NCBI RefSeq assembly: GCF_013141825.1
Contig: NZ_RZNH01000030.1
Location: 1 to 64,000, forward strand
Reading direction: 5' to 3'
Length of the DNA: 64,000 nucleotides
Origin: Marinifilum caeruleilacunae
GTDB taxonomy: Bacteria > Bacteroidota > Bacteroidia > Bacteroidales > Marinifilaceae
Shown: positions 1-9,309 of the stretch, piece after piece
Layout: every line of letters begins with the position of its first letter
How positions within the stretch are numbered: position 1 is the first letter of the stretch
Notes under the pieces: generated by a model
The model's database searches: none
What the model was told of the DNA's origin: nothing
Seen by the model: the letters and a program-made list of their open reading frames with translations, nothing else
Translations under genes and position numbers: made by a program

Positions 1-106
1 GGTAGGTCATTTCCCCTTCTTCAACTTGACGTACAACTGACAATTTAAAGGATAAATTATAATTTCGTTGGGTACGCCTTGCTACAGTCTTTCTCAATAT
101 TTTCAT
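1..106 (-). CDS. IS3-family transposase OrfA, N-terminal fragment cut by window edge
   Basis: Reading leftwards from the ATG at 106, the 35 codons in the window begin MKILRKTVARRTQRNYNLSF and continue with KLSVVRQVEEGEMTY. This resembles the start of the small OrfA (helix-turn-helix, DNA-binding) protein of IS3-family elements common in Bacteroidota, where a basic Arg-rich lead precedes a YxLSFKLxVVxxVExGEMT stretch. The rest of the gene and any OrfB integrase lie outside the window, so intactness cannot be judged. The start is supported by the position of the probable terminal inverted repeat just upstream (see the mobile element entry). The family call is from memory of the motif, not from a search. 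Confidence 0.75.
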   Translation of the reverse strand, partial: MKILRKTVARRTQRNYNLSFKLSVVRQVEEGEMTY

Positions 107-147
107 AAATAAGTCGATTTACTGTCAACTTATTTCAGGACGGGACA
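1..147 (-). mobile_element. End of an IS3-like insertion sequence
   Basis: Upstream of the OrfA start, the minus strand begins at 147 with TGTCCCGTCCTGAAATAAGT and continues TGACAG. This has the TG start typical of IS3-family terminal inverted repeats, placed about 40 bases before the transposase start. The other end and the target duplication are outside the window. The element lies directly after the T-run of a terminator (152-185), so it sits between that terminator and whatever gene originally followed the cobalamin riboswitch. Confidence 0.65.
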
Positions 148-151
148 GCAC

Positions 152-185
152 AAAAAAAAAGAGGATGCCTTGGCGAGACATCCTC
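152..185 (-). terminator. Rho-independent terminator following the cobalamin riboswitch
   Basis: On the minus strand GAGGATG (185-179) pairs with CATCCTC (167-161) and is followed by nine T (160-152). It lies about 125 bases downstream of the riboswitch and could be its expression platform or a simple end of the leader transcript. Confidence 0.75.
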
Positions 186-310
186 TATAGTAAAACAGTT
201 ACTATGAATTTTTTCGATTCGATTTTGGCGTACCGAATCTGCTAGCATCGGAATAGAAAGAATAAACTGAATCTTTCCGCTTTTCATGCCCGAAAGCTAA
301 AATCCATAAC

Positions 311-490
311 CCAGGCAGGTCTTCTGGCTTGTTCCGGCTCTCAACTCCTTCCCATCCCAACAAATTGAGACAGTGGACACTTGTCGAAAACACAGATTCA
401 CAATTGAATCGGAACTTACAGCTGCGGGGACAGCTCCTGATTTAAACAGGATTCCCTATTATTCTCCTGTCGGAGAACCTGAATCGCACT
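311..490 (-). promoter_or_regulatory. Cobalamin (B12) riboswitch
   Basis: The minus strand carries the conserved cobalamin riboswitch elements in the right order: AATAGGGAATCC near 465-450, then AGGAGCTGTCCCCGCAGCTG around 440-420, then the B12 box AGCCAGAAGACCTGCC at about 329-314. Such riboswitches usually sit in front of B12 uptake genes (btuB-type TonB receptors) or B12-dependent pathways in Bacteroidota and reduce expression when cobalamin is bound. Here no gene follows: 125 bases of leader end in a terminator and then the insertion sequence begins. The 5' boundary is approximate. Short reading frames across this stretch are not genes. Confidence 0.92.
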
Positions 491-573
491 ACAATTTTAA
501 ACAAAATATATTGATCTTGCAACAGATTTTAAATCTGATTTATATTGCAATATCTTCTTCAAAAAACTGATTT

Positions 574-2967
574 CTAGAAGAAATCCTCATCATCGAAATC
601 ATCCGAACTTGCACCTGTATCCTCGTTGGAAACCGCATCACAATCCAAATTAATATTCACTCCTCGAGGCTTTTCAAAATCTCCTTTCGAGATATTCAAA
701 TCAGTGTCGCCATATACTTTTTGCATGTACAATGCCCAAATTGGTAAAGCCATATTGGCACCCTGTCCGTAAAAAATGGTTTCAAATCGGATGGCTCTGT
801 CTTCTGCTCCAACCCAAACTCCCGAAACCAACTCTGGTGTAATTCCCATGAACCAACCATCAGAATGATTCTGGGTAGTCCCGGTTTTTCCTCCAATTGG
901 ATTTCTCAAACCATATTTAGATCTAAGTCTTATTCCTGTACCTTGTTGAACCACACCTTTTAGCAGATTGGTCATCAAGTAAGCAGTTTTCTCGTTCATC
1001 ACCTCGTTTTTCTGAGCTACCGATTGAGCAACAAGGTTTCCTTTGCTATCTTCAATTTTTGTAATAAATCGAGGTTTGATGTATACTCCTTTGTTCACAA
1101 ATGATCCGTAGGCTCCCACCATTTCATAAACCGAAATATCCGAGGTTCCCAGGAAAATTGACGGAACTGGCTCAATTGGACTTACAACGCCCATTTTACG
1201 AGCCATAGAAACAACGGCATCGGGTTTGGTTTGTTTCAATACCCAGCCCGAAATATTATTTACAGAATTTGCCAAGCCCCATTTTAAGGTTACCATTTCT
1301 CCACTATGGGCACTTGTAGAATTTCTTGAGGTCCAAGGAGAACCATCAGGCAAAATAAATGTTTGCGGGATATTCGGCACTTCGTCACATGGAGTAAGAC
1401 CTTCCTGCATGGCCAGTGTATACAAAAATGGCTTAATGGTTGATCCTACCTGGCGTTTACCAAGGGTTACCATATCATACATGAAGTGTTTGTAGTTTGG
1501 ACCACCAACATAAGCCCTCACCTCTCCGGTTTGTGGTACCATCGACATAAAGCCGGCACGTAAAAATCCTTTATAATACAACATGGAATCCATAGGCGAC
1601 AGAAGGGTATCTCTCTCCCCTTTCCATGTAAAAATTTTCATTTTAACAGGCTTTTTAAAGTTTGCCTTAATCTCATCAAATGATAAACCTTTTTTCTTCA
1701 GCACACGATGTCTTTCACTGCGTCGAATCGACAGATCCATCTGGTGTTCAAAGGCTTCATCATCTAAATCATCCGAAAAAGGTGGATTCCTGTGATTCTC
1801 TTTTTCTCTGTCGAAAGCTTTCTGCAAATCCAGACCCAAATGCTCTTCCACAGCCTGCTCTGCATATTTTTGCATTCTCGAATCAAGCGTGGTGTAAATT
1901 TTTAAACCATCCTTATATATATTATATGGTGTTCCATCCGCTTTTTGGTTTTTGTTACACCATCCGTAAAACGGATTGATTTCCCACTCCAAAGAATCCT
2001 GTTTGAATTTCTGCATGTTCCATGAAGGGTAATTCGCTCTTTCAGGTTTTTGAGCAGTTAAGGACATACGCAAATATTCTCTAAAATAAGGAGCCATTCC
2101 TCGTTTATGGTCCACTTTCTGGTAGTCAATTCCCAATGGAAGTTGTTTCAGCGAATCTGCCACATGCTTATCCAGGTAAGCATATTTCACCATCTGCGAA
2201 AGCACTGTGTTTCTTCTTCCTTTAGTCAATTCTGGCCTTCTTAACGGATTGTAGTAAGAAGAGTTCTTCGCCATTCCAACAAGCATAGCTGCCTGCTCCA
2301 TTTTTAAAGAATCAGGAGTAGTATTGAAATAAACATTAGCTGCCGATTTAATACCCACTGCAAGATTTAAGAAATCATACTTGTTAAAATACATGGTCAT
2401 GATTTCTTCTTTGGTATAACTTCTTTCCAGCTTTACAGCAATTACCCACTCCCTGAATTTTCTGAAAACAATATCCAGCTTACTATTAAATTCTTCGCGA
2501 GGGAATAGCATTTTTGCCAACTGTTGCGAGATGGTACTCCCACCACCGGCATTTTTATCTCTGGTGATTAAACCTTTTGCAACACGACCCAAACCACGAA
2601 GGTCGATTCCCGAATGAGACTCGAAACGAACATCTTCGGTAGCAATTAAGGCATCAATTAAATAAGGCGACAATTCATCATGATCGATAAATGATCGGTT
2701 CTGGAAATAGAATTTTCCCAGCAATTCGCCATCGGCGGTATACACCTCTGTAGCCAAACTACTTTTAGGATTCTCCAACTCTTCGAATGTTGGCATAAAC
2801 CCGAATGTTCCATTTGAAACTCCTACGAAAAACAGGACTCCCGCCAGAATTCCAACAACAAAAACCGACCAAAAAATAAGCAATGGCTTTTTGTAGGTTT
2901 TCAAACGCGACTCTTTGGTTATTTCCATTCCTGGATCATTTTCCAGATTAGGATCGATTTCAGTCAT
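574..2967 (-). CDS. Class A penicillin-binding protein (PBP1A-like transglycosylase/transpeptidase)
   Basis: A bifunctional peptidoglycan synthase of 797 residues, anchored in the inner membrane with its catalytic part in the periplasm. Visible features are a cytoplasmic N-terminus, one membrane helix at about 28-50, a GT51 glycosyltransferase domain with EDVRF (about 111-115) and GGGSTISQQLAK (about 141-152), and a transpeptidase domain with the serine motif STIK (about 509-512), SVN (about 568-570) and KTGT (about 694-697). The C-terminus is acidic (DDFDDEDFF). All catalytic motifs are intact and the length is normal for the family. It is transcribed leftwards towards the B12 riboswitch and divergently from topA. 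It polymerises and cross-links glycan strands. Confidence 0.95.
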   Translation of the reverse strand: MTEIDPNLENDPGMEITKESRLKTYKKPLLIFWSVFVVGILAGVLFFVGVSNGTFGFMPTFEELENPKSSLATEVYTADGELLGKFYFQNRSFIDHDELSPYLIDALIATEDVRFESHSGIDLRGLGRVAKGLITRDKNAGGGSTISQQLAKMLFPREEFNSKLDIVFRKFREWVIAVKLERSYTKEEIMTMYFNKYDFLNLAVGIKSAANVYFNTTPDSLKMEQAAMLVGMAKNSSYYNPLRRPELTKGRRNTVLSQMVKYAYLDKHVADSLKQLPLGIDYQKVDHKRGMAPYFREYLRMSLTAQKPERANYPSWNMQKFKQDSLEWEINPFYGWCNKNQKADGTPYNIYKDGLKIYTTLDSRMQKYAEQAVEEHLGLDLQKAFDREKENHRNPPFSDDLDDEAFEHQMDLSIRRSERHRVLKKKGLSFDEIKANFKKPVKMKIFTWKGERDTLLSPMDSMLYYKGFLRAGFMSMVPQTGEVRAYVGGPNYKHFMYDMVTLGKRQVGSTIKPFLYTLAMQEGLTPCDEVPNIPQTFILPDGSPWTSRNSTSAHSGEMVTLKWGLANSVNNISGWVLKQTKPDAVVSMARKMGVVSPIEPVPSIFLGTSDISVYEMVGAYGSFVNKGVYIKPRFITKIEDSKGNLVAQSVAQKNEVMNEKTAYLMTNLLKGVVQQGTGIRLRSKYGLRNPIGGKTGTTQNHSDGWFMGITPELVSGVWVGAEDRAIRFETIFYGQGANMALPIWALYMQKVYGDTDLNISKGDFEKPRGVNINLDCDAVSNEDTGASSDDFDDEDFF

Positions 2968-3173
2968 ACTCCTTATAAATTTTAATTGAGCTGTAAAAAT
3001 AGCAAATTATATTCTAAGATATAAGACGTATTTTTCTTCATTTTATTTGATTTTGAACCTATATTATTATAGTACCATATTAAAATAATTCGCACAAAAT
3101 TTTGAACTTAGGTAGCTTATTGTTTTACTTTGCAAAAAATTTTAACCTAAACTTTCCAAAGAACAGATTCGAG

Positions 3174-5597
3174 ATGGTAGAGAATTTAGTAATAGTTGAG
3201 TCCCCTGCAAAAGCAAAAACAATCGAGAAATTCCTGGGTAAGGATTTCTTGGTAAAATCGAGCTTTGGGCACATTCGGGATTTGGAAAAAAAGGATTTTG
3301 GGATTGATATCAAAAACAATTTCACACCTAAATATATTGTATCTACAGACAAGAAAAAGGTAGTTACAGAACTGAAGAAGTTAGCCAAAGAAGCCAAGAC
3401 GGTTTGGATCGCATCTGATGAAGACCGCGAGGGAGAGGCCATTGCATGGCACTTATTCGAGGTGCTGAAATTGAAAAAAGAGAACACCAAAAGAATTGTA
3501 TTCCACGAAATTACAAAGAATGCAATCTTAAATGCAATCGAAAATCCTCGCGATATCGATGATAATCTTGTAAATGCACAGCAGGCAAGAAGAATTCTCG
3601 ATCGATTGGTAGGTTTTGAAATTTCCCCTGTATTGTGGAAAAAAGTAAAACCTCAACTTTCGGCTGGTCGTGTGCAGTCGGTTGCCGTTCGTCTTTTGGT
3701 TGAACGTGAAAGAGAAATTATTGCTTTCAAACCAGAGACCTACTATAAGGTTGTAGCCAATTTCCTAATTACGGAAGAAAACGGAAGCCAAAAAACTTTA
3801 AAGGCAGAACATCCAAAACGTTTTGCAAGCAAAGAAGGCGTTCTAAAGTTTTTGGAAACTTGTAAAAATGCAGACTATAAAGTGAGCGATATCGAGAAAA
3901 AACCATCGGTACGCAAACCTGCAGCTCCATTTACAACTTCTACCCTACAACAAGAAGCAAGTAGAAAATTAGGATTTTCGGTAGCTCAAACCATGGCAGT
4001 TGCCCAGCGTTTATACGAGGCCGGAAATATCACATACATGAGAACTGACTCGGTAAACCTTTCTGATACTGCACTGGCAGCAGCAAAAGAGGAAATTACC
4101 AAACGTCATGGCGAAGACTATGTGAAAATTAGAAAATACCAAACCAAAAATAAAGGTGCGCAGGAAGCTCACGAGGCAATTCGTCCTACTTACCTAAACA
4201 AAGAGGTAATACAAGGAGAGTCGAACGAGATTCGTTTGTACAACCTGATTTGGAAAAGAACCATTGCTTCGCAAATGAGCGATGCCAAATTGGAGAAAAC
4301 CAATATCAAGATTGCTGCATCTAACAATGGAGAAGAATTTGTTGCTAGCGGGGAAATGATCAAATTCGACGGTTTCCTTAAAGTATACATGGAATCGACC
4401 GACGATGAGAACGGCAAGCAGGAGGAAACCTTACTTCCTAATGTGAAGGTAAACGATCCTGTAATGGAAGATTTCCTGAATGCAACACAAAACTTTACCT
4501 ACCGTCCACCAAGATTTACCGAAGCAAGTTTGGTGAAGAAACTTGAGGAGCTTGGTATTGGTCGTCCATCAACTTACGCTCCAACCATTACTACGGTTCA
4601 GAATCGTGGCTATGTGGTAAAAGAGTCGAGAGATGGTGTAGAAAGAAAATACGAGGTAATCAACCTGAAAGACAATAACATTACAGAGGAAATCAAAACT
4701 CAAATTACCGGTGCTGAAAAAAGAAAGCTTTTCCCAACCGATATCGGAATGGTAGTTACCGACTTTTTGAACGAACACTTTCCAAATGTAATGAGTTACA
4801 ACTTTACAGCTGATGTAGAGAAAGAATTCGACGATATTGCACTGGGTAACATGATCTGGCATGAAATGATTGGTAAGTTTTACAATCCATTCCATGAAAA
4901 TGTTGAAAAAACCCTGGAGCACTCAGAAAGATCGACAGGAGAGAGAATTTTAGGAGAAGATCCTAAAACAGGAAAAGTGATTTTGGTGCGTATCGGTAGG
5001 TATGGTCCAATGGCTCAGTTGGGTGAAACTTCGGAAGACAAAGAAGCAGAAGCACCTAAGTTTGCCAGCTTACGTCCTGGACAACACCTGGAAACCATCA
5101 CACTCGAGGAAGCTTTGGATCTATTCAAGTTACCAAGAGACCTGGGTTTATATGAAGATAAAAAAGTGGTTGTAGCCATTGGTCGATTTGGACCTTACGT
5201 TCGCCACGATGGCAAATTTGCTTCATTGAAAAAGGATGTGGATGATCCAATGGAAATTGATCTTCCACGTGCCATTGAACTGATTGAAGAAAAGAGACAA
5301 AAGGATCGTGAAAAATTCATCAAAGCATTTGACGAAGATCCGGACTTACAGATATTAAATGGTCGTTGGGGACCTTACATTGCCTACAAAAAGGAAAACT
5401 TCCGATTGGCAAAGGATATCGAAGATCCTAAGGCATTGAGCTATGAAGATTGTTTGAAAATCATCAAAGAAGGTCCTAAAAAGAAAAGCACCAAAAAGGC
5501 AGCTACGAAAAAGACGAGTGCCAAAAAAACGGTGACGAAAAAGAAAACTACAACGACGAAGAAAAAAACTACCACTGCCAAAAAGGCTAAAAAGTAA
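3174..5597 (+). CDS. topA: DNA topoisomerase I
   Basis: Type IA topoisomerase that relaxes negative supercoils. From the ATG at 3174 the protein is 807 residues and begins MVENLVIVESPAKAKTIEKF, the standard start of bacterial TopA; the frame is open from 3102 but the extra 24 residues are not family-like. The Toprim domain carries SDEDREGEAIAWH near residues 80-95. The catalytic tyrosine is Tyr288 in NITYMRTDS. The C-terminal region has repeats of the GRYGPM / GRFGPYVRH / GRWGPYIAY type instead of zinc fingers, followed by a Lys/Thr/Ala-rich tail of about 45 residues (KKKSTKKAATKKTSAKK and similar) that probably binds DNA electrostatically. A strong terminator follows. Confidence 0.96.
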   Translation: MVENLVIVESPAKAKTIEKFLGKDFLVKSSFGHIRDLEKKDFGIDIKNNFTPKYIVSTDKKKVVTELKKLAKEAKTVWIASDEDREGEAIAWHLFEVLKLKKENTKRIVFHEITKNAILNAIENPRDIDDNLVNAQQARRILDRLVGFEISPVLWKKVKPQLSAGRVQSVAVRLLVEREREIIAFKPETYYKVVANFLITEENGSQKTLKAEHPKRFASKEGVLKFLETCKNADYKVSDIEKKPSVRKPAAPFTTSTLQQEASRKLGFSVAQTMAVAQRLYEAGNITYMRTDSVNLSDTALAAAKEEITKRHGEDYVKIRKYQTKNKGAQEAHEAIRPTYLNKEVIQGESNEIRLYNLIWKRTIASQMSDAKLEKTNIKIAASNNGEEFVASGEMIKFDGFLKVYMESTDDENGKQEETLLPNVKVNDPVMEDFLNATQNFTYRPPRFTEASLVKKLEELGIGRPSTYAPTITTVQNRGYVVKESRDGVERKYEVINLKDNNITEEIKTQITGAEKRKLFPTDIGMVVTDFLNEHFPNVMSYNFTADVEKEFDDIALGNMIWHEMIGKFYNPFHENVEKTLEHSERSTGERILGEDPKTGKVILVRIGRYGPMAQLGETSEDKEAEAPKFASLRPGQHLETITLEEALDLFKLPRDLGLYEDKKVVVAIGRFGPYVRHDGKFASLKKDVDDPMEIDLPRAIELIEEKRQKDREKFIKAFDEDPDLQILNGRWGPYIAYKKENFRLAKDIEDPKALSYEDCLKIIKEGPKKKSTKKAATKKTSAKKTVTKKKTTTTKKKTTTAKKAKK

Positions 5598-5613
5598 TTT
5601 TTTCAAAAAAAAA

Positions 5614-5649
5614 AAAAGGCTGTTCCCGTTTCGCGAACAGCCTTTTTTT
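5614..5649 (+). terminator. Terminator of topA
   Basis: AAGGCTGTTC and GAACAGCCTT pair around the loop CCGTTTCGC, with an A-run before and a T-run after, so it could work in both directions. Confidence 0.9.
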
Positions 5650-5972
5650 ATTGCCTTATAGCGTATTTTGAGTGCAAGACCAGATTATTTTATTGTTAAT
5701 CTAATTTGAAAAACATGAAAATGTATTAACAAAATAAAAAAATCATCGTACATATGGATTACGTAATTGGCACAAAGAATATTGATTATGCAGATGTTAA
5801 GCTTTTGATTTGTTTAATTTAATGTTTTTATAACAAAAAATGAATTGAAAATAGACAACTGAAAATTGTTGATAAAAGTGCTTGAACCTCTGATAAAACT
5901 TGTAAGGAAGATTTATTTTTATTTACTTTACTCCTCGCAGTTTTTGACCGTTACTGAACTATATAATATTTC
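5650..5972. other. AT-rich intergenic region upstream of porP
   Basis: About 320 bases with no convincing reading frame. It should carry the promoter of the type IX secretion cluster. A weak -7-like TACTTTAC near 5924-5931 follows a TTG near 5900, but the match to the Bacteroidota consensus is imperfect. Nothing else stands out. Confidence 0.4.
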
Positions 5973-6905
5973 ATGAAAAAAGTATTTTTCCTTATAATAT
6001 TGAATTGTTTTGCTCTGATTTTAAGGGCACAACAAGACCCACAGTTCAGTCAAAATATGTTTAATATCCTTTCCGTAAATCCGGCTTTTGCTGGTGCCGA
6101 AAAGGATATTGTAGTTTCAGCAATTAATCGTCAGCAATGGGTGGGATTTGATAATGCACCCGTAACAACAGTTGTAAACCTAAGTACCCCAGTACGTTTT
6201 GCTGGAAAAACACATGGCTTGGGCTTAACAATTGTACGAGACGAGTTGGGTTTTGAAAAGAATACCGGGGTTAAATTCAGTTATTCTTATCAAAAGAAAC
6301 TTGCGAATGGTTCTTTGCATTTTGGTCTTAGTGTGGGGTTTCAGAACAACGCCTTAAAAGGTGAATGGTTTGTACCCGAAGGAGATGAATATACTTCGGC
6401 ACAGGAGGATTTGGGATCCCCAACAATAGACGAAGGGAAGATGGTATTGGATCCTGGTTTAGGAATTTTTTACCAAACAGATAACTTTTATGCCGGTCTT
6501 TCCGTATTGCATGTCACGGAGCCTTCTGTTGCGTATAGCGAAGCAGTAGAAACCTATTTGGCAAGGCATTATTATGCCACGGCCGGATACACGTTTAAGC
6601 TCGATGAAAGCTGGGAAGTAATACCATCCGTTTTTTACAAAACAGATGCTGTTGTTTCACAAATCGACATAAACAGTTTATTACGATACAATAAAAAGAT
6701 TTGGGGAGGCGTTTCATATAGAGTCGATGATGCAATAGTTGGAATGGTTGGTGTTTTATTCAACAATGGAATTCAAATTGGATATGCTTACGATATTTCA
6801 ACATCAAAAATTGCGAAAGCATCTCATGAATTTCTGTTAACGTACAGATTCAACACTAAATTGGAAAGCCGAAATCAAAAATATAAGAGTATTCGATTTT
6901 TATAA
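5973..6905 (+). CDS. porP: PorP/SprF-family type IX secretion outer membrane protein
   Basis: A 310-residue outer membrane beta-barrel-like protein of the PorP/SprF family. It starts with a signal peptide ending at RAQQ (residues 1-19 or so) and then the family signature DPQFSQNMFNILSVNPAFAGA, of which PQFSQ and NPAFAG are the most typical parts. Alternating beta-rich sequence runs to the end. In type IX secretion, PorP-family proteins are linked to the outer membrane part of the machine and to surface attachment of cargo. It lies 45 bases upstream of gldK and heads the probable five-gene transcript porP-gldK-gldL-gldM-gldN, an arrangement known from Porphyromonas and Flavobacterium. Assigning it to PorP rather than another SprF paralogue rests on this context. 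Confidence 0.88.
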   Translation: MKKVFFLIILNCFALILRAQQDPQFSQNMFNILSVNPAFAGAEKDIVVSAINRQQWVGFDNAPVTTVVNLSTPVRFAGKTHGLGLTIVRDELGFEKNTGVKFSYSYQKKLANGSLHFGLSVGFQNNALKGEWFVPEGDEYTSAQEDLGSPTIDEGKMVLDPGLGIFYQTDNFYAGLSVLHVTEPSVAYSEAVETYLARHYYATAGYTFKLDESWEVIPSVFYKTDAVVSQIDINSLLRYNKKIWGGVSYRVDDAIVGMVGVLFNNGIQIGYAYDISTSKIAKASHEFLLTYRFNTKLESRNQKYKSIRFL

Positions 6906-6950
6906 AAAAGATTAAAAATCTGTGCTTTTAGCACAATTTACAAAACCACT

Positions 6951-8285
6951 ATGAATAAACTACTTACAACACTAGGTGTAATTGTTTTATTGTTCTTGTC
7001 AGCCTGTGGAAGCCGCACTGGTAATGGAGAACTTGTTGGTGCCGGTCAGAGAGGAAAATGGTTTGAGCCAAAACCTTATGGTATGGTACAAATTCCGAGA
7101 GGAAGTTTTACTATGGGACCTAATGACCAGGACGTAGCTTGGGCACTAAATGCTTCAGCTAAAACTGTTTCTGTAGAATCATTTTGGATGGATGAAACAG
7201 AAGTTACCAATAATGAATATCGTCAGTTTGTATACTGGGTACGAGACTCTATTGCTCGTCAGTTGTTAGGACAACAATTCGAAGAATTCCTGATTGCTGA
7301 AGACGAAAATGGAAACCCTATCGATCCTCCTTTCATCAATTGGGAAGAAAGATTGGAATGGGACGATGAAGAGTATGCAGAAATTCTGGAAGAAATGTAT
7401 CTGCCTGAGCATGAAAGATTTTTCCGCAACAAGGAAATCGACACAAGAAAGCTGAAGTATCAGTACGAATGGGTTGATTTGCAACAAGCTGCAAAAAAAT
7501 CGAATCGTTACAACTACGAAACAGGTGAGTACGAAGGAATGGTTGACGACTACAAAGGTGGTAGAAAACAAATCGAAGACAGATCTTCTTTTATCATGAA
7601 AGAAGCTTTAAATATTTACCCGGATACCCTTTGCTGGATTCAGGACTTTACTTATTCGTATAACGATCCTTGGACAAAGCAATATTTCTGGCATCCAGGT
7701 TACGATGATTACCCTGTGGTAGGTGTATCATGGAAACAAGCAACTGCATTCTCGATCTGGAGAACTCGTTTCCACAATTCTGCATTAAAGCAGGAAGGTG
7801 ATTACCCTGTACAGGATTACCGTTTGCCAACCGAATCGGAATGGGAATATGCAGCTCGTGGTGGTATTGCTCAAAATATGTACCCTTGGGGTGGTCCATA
7901 TACAAGAAACGACCAGGGATGTTTCCTTGCCAACTTTAAGCCATTGCGTGGCAACTATGTTGACGATGGTGGTTTGGTAACTCTTCCTGTTGGAAGTTAC
8001 GAGCCAAACGAATTCGGTCTTTACGATATGGCAGGTAATGTTGCGGAATGGACTTCCGGAGCTTACGACGAATCAGCCTATGCTTTTACACACGATATGA
8101 ATCCGAATTATGAATACAATGCACTTCCGGATGATCCTCCAGCATTGAAGAGAAAAGTGATTAGAGGTGGATCATGGAAAGACATTGGTTACTATTTGCA
8201 ATGCGCAACCAGAACATACGAATATCAGGATACTGCTAAATCGTATATCGGTTTCCGCTGTGTAAGAACTCATTTAGGTAAATAA
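6951..8285 (+). CDS. gldK: GldK, type IX secretion lipoprotein (formylglycine-generating-enzyme-like)
   Basis: A 444-residue lipoprotein with the lipobox LSAC (Cys19) and an FGE-sulfatase/SUMF1-type domain: IPRGSFTMGPNDQD, SFWMDETEVTNNEYRQF, LPTESEWEYAARGG, GLYDMAGNVAEWTSGAY and VIRGGSWKD appear in order. In the type IX system GldK (PorK) is not an enzyme but forms, with GldN, a large periplasmic ring tethered to the outer membrane. A long charged insertion (about residues 110-200) separates the first family motifs, as is usual for GldK. It is followed after 46 bases by gldL. Confidence 0.94.
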   Translation: MNKLLTTLGVIVLLFLSACGSRTGNGELVGAGQRGKWFEPKPYGMVQIPRGSFTMGPNDQDVAWALNASAKTVSVESFWMDETEVTNNEYRQFVYWVRDSIARQLLGQQFEEFLIAEDENGNPIDPPFINWEERLEWDDEEYAEILEEMYLPEHERFFRNKEIDTRKLKYQYEWVDLQQAAKKSNRYNYETGEYEGMVDDYKGGRKQIEDRSSFIMKEALNIYPDTLCWIQDFTYSYNDPWTKQYFWHPGYDDYPVVGVSWKQATAFSIWRTRFHNSALKQEGDYPVQDYRLPTESEWEYAARGGIAQNMYPWGGPYTRNDQGCFLANFKPLRGNYVDDGGLVTLPVGSYEPNEFGLYDMAGNVAEWTSGAYDESAYAFTHDMNPNYEYNALPDDPPALKRKVIRGGSWKDIGYYLQCATRTYEYQDTAKSYIGFRCVRTHLGK

Positions 8286-8331
8286 TTTTACCGTATAGCT
8301 ATTTATTTAAGACCTTTTCAATAAATCCGAC

Positions 8332-9285
8332 ATGAATATTACAGAACTGGTACAATCTCCGAGATGGAAAAAATTTATGGGTTACGTGTATGGTTGGGGA
8401 GCTTCCGTCGTACTAATTGGTGCCTTGTTTAAAATTATGCATTACCCTTACGCAGGCTTACTTTTATCAGTAGGTATGTCTGTAGAGGCAATTATCTTTT
8501 TCTTTTCAGCATTTGAACCACCACACGAACAGCCTGACTGGAGTTTGGTATATCCAGAATTAATTGGATTAGAGCCACGCGAAACCATGGTAAAAGGTGG
8601 AGGGGCACAGGTTGAAGGACTAGAGCAGTTGCAACAATTACTTGAAAAAATTAGCGTTGAACCAGATAAATTATCACACCTAAGTGCAGGTTTAGCAAAA
8701 TTAACCAATGCCGCTGATAATTTGTCGAACCTATCTGATGCTGCAAAAGCGACTGATGGTTACGTTCAAACCATTCAGAAGGCATCTGAATCGGTTGGAG
8801 AATTTTCTGGAAAATATGCCGATACAACTCAGCAGTTGTCACAATCGGCTGATCAGTTAAGTGCTTCTTACCAGGGTGCAGCTTCTTCTATCGAGAACTC
8901 AGGAAAAGAGTTTGCAAACAAAGTGAACGAGTCGGGTAACAACCTATTGAATTCATATCAGAAAATCGACCAATCATTGCAAAATGATTTTGGTAAGATT
9001 TCTGAAAACAGTGGAAATTTCAATACCTCTATGGAGGCTATGAATAAGAATCTTTCATCGCTGAACGCAATTTACGAACTGCAATTGAAGCAGGGCAATC
9101 AGCAAATGGAAAATTCGAAATCTGTACACCAGGATTTAGATAAAGTTCTGCAGGCATTAACAGCAACATTGGAAAATGCGCAAACTTATCGCAAAGAAAC
9201 AGAGCAATTGAATCAAAATCTATCGGCACTAAATACCATTTATGGAAATATGCTTAGTGCAATGGATCATACAAAAAAGAACTAG
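8332..9285 (+). CDS. gldL: GldL, type IX secretion motor membrane protein
   Basis: A 317-residue inner membrane protein. Two closely spaced helices (about residues 18-38 and 43-60) follow the start MNITELVQSPRWKKFMGYVY, and the segment FKIMHYPYAG between them is typical of GldL. The remainder is a long cytoplasmic, Ser/Gln/Asn-rich coiled-coil-like region. GldL and GldM form the proton-driven rotary motor that powers secretion and gliding. It lies 24 bases upstream of gldM. Confidence 0.93.
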   Translation: MNITELVQSPRWKKFMGYVYGWGASVVLIGALFKIMHYPYAGLLLSVGMSVEAIIFFFSAFEPPHEQPDWSLVYPELIGLEPRETMVKGGGAQVEGLEQLQQLLEKISVEPDKLSHLSAGLAKLTNAADNLSNLSDAAKATDGYVQTIQKASESVGEFSGKYADTTQQLSQSADQLSASYQGAASSIENSGKEFANKVNESGNNLLNSYQKIDQSLQNDFGKISENSGNFNTSMEAMNKNLSSLNAIYELQLKQGNQQMENSKSVHQDLDKVLQALTATLENAQTYRKETEQLNQNLSALNTIYGNMLSAMDHTKKN

Positions 9286-9309
9286 TACTAACAATCAAGC
9301 TGAGCTGAA

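Noticed and set aside
202..393. Open frame of 63 codons on the minus strand
   Set aside because: It runs through the conserved 3' part of the cobalamin riboswitch and its leader, so it is not a protein gene.
5355..5606. Antisense frame across the Lys-rich tail of topA
   Set aside because: It mirrors the AAA/AAG-rich codons of the topA C-terminus and begins inside the terminator region.
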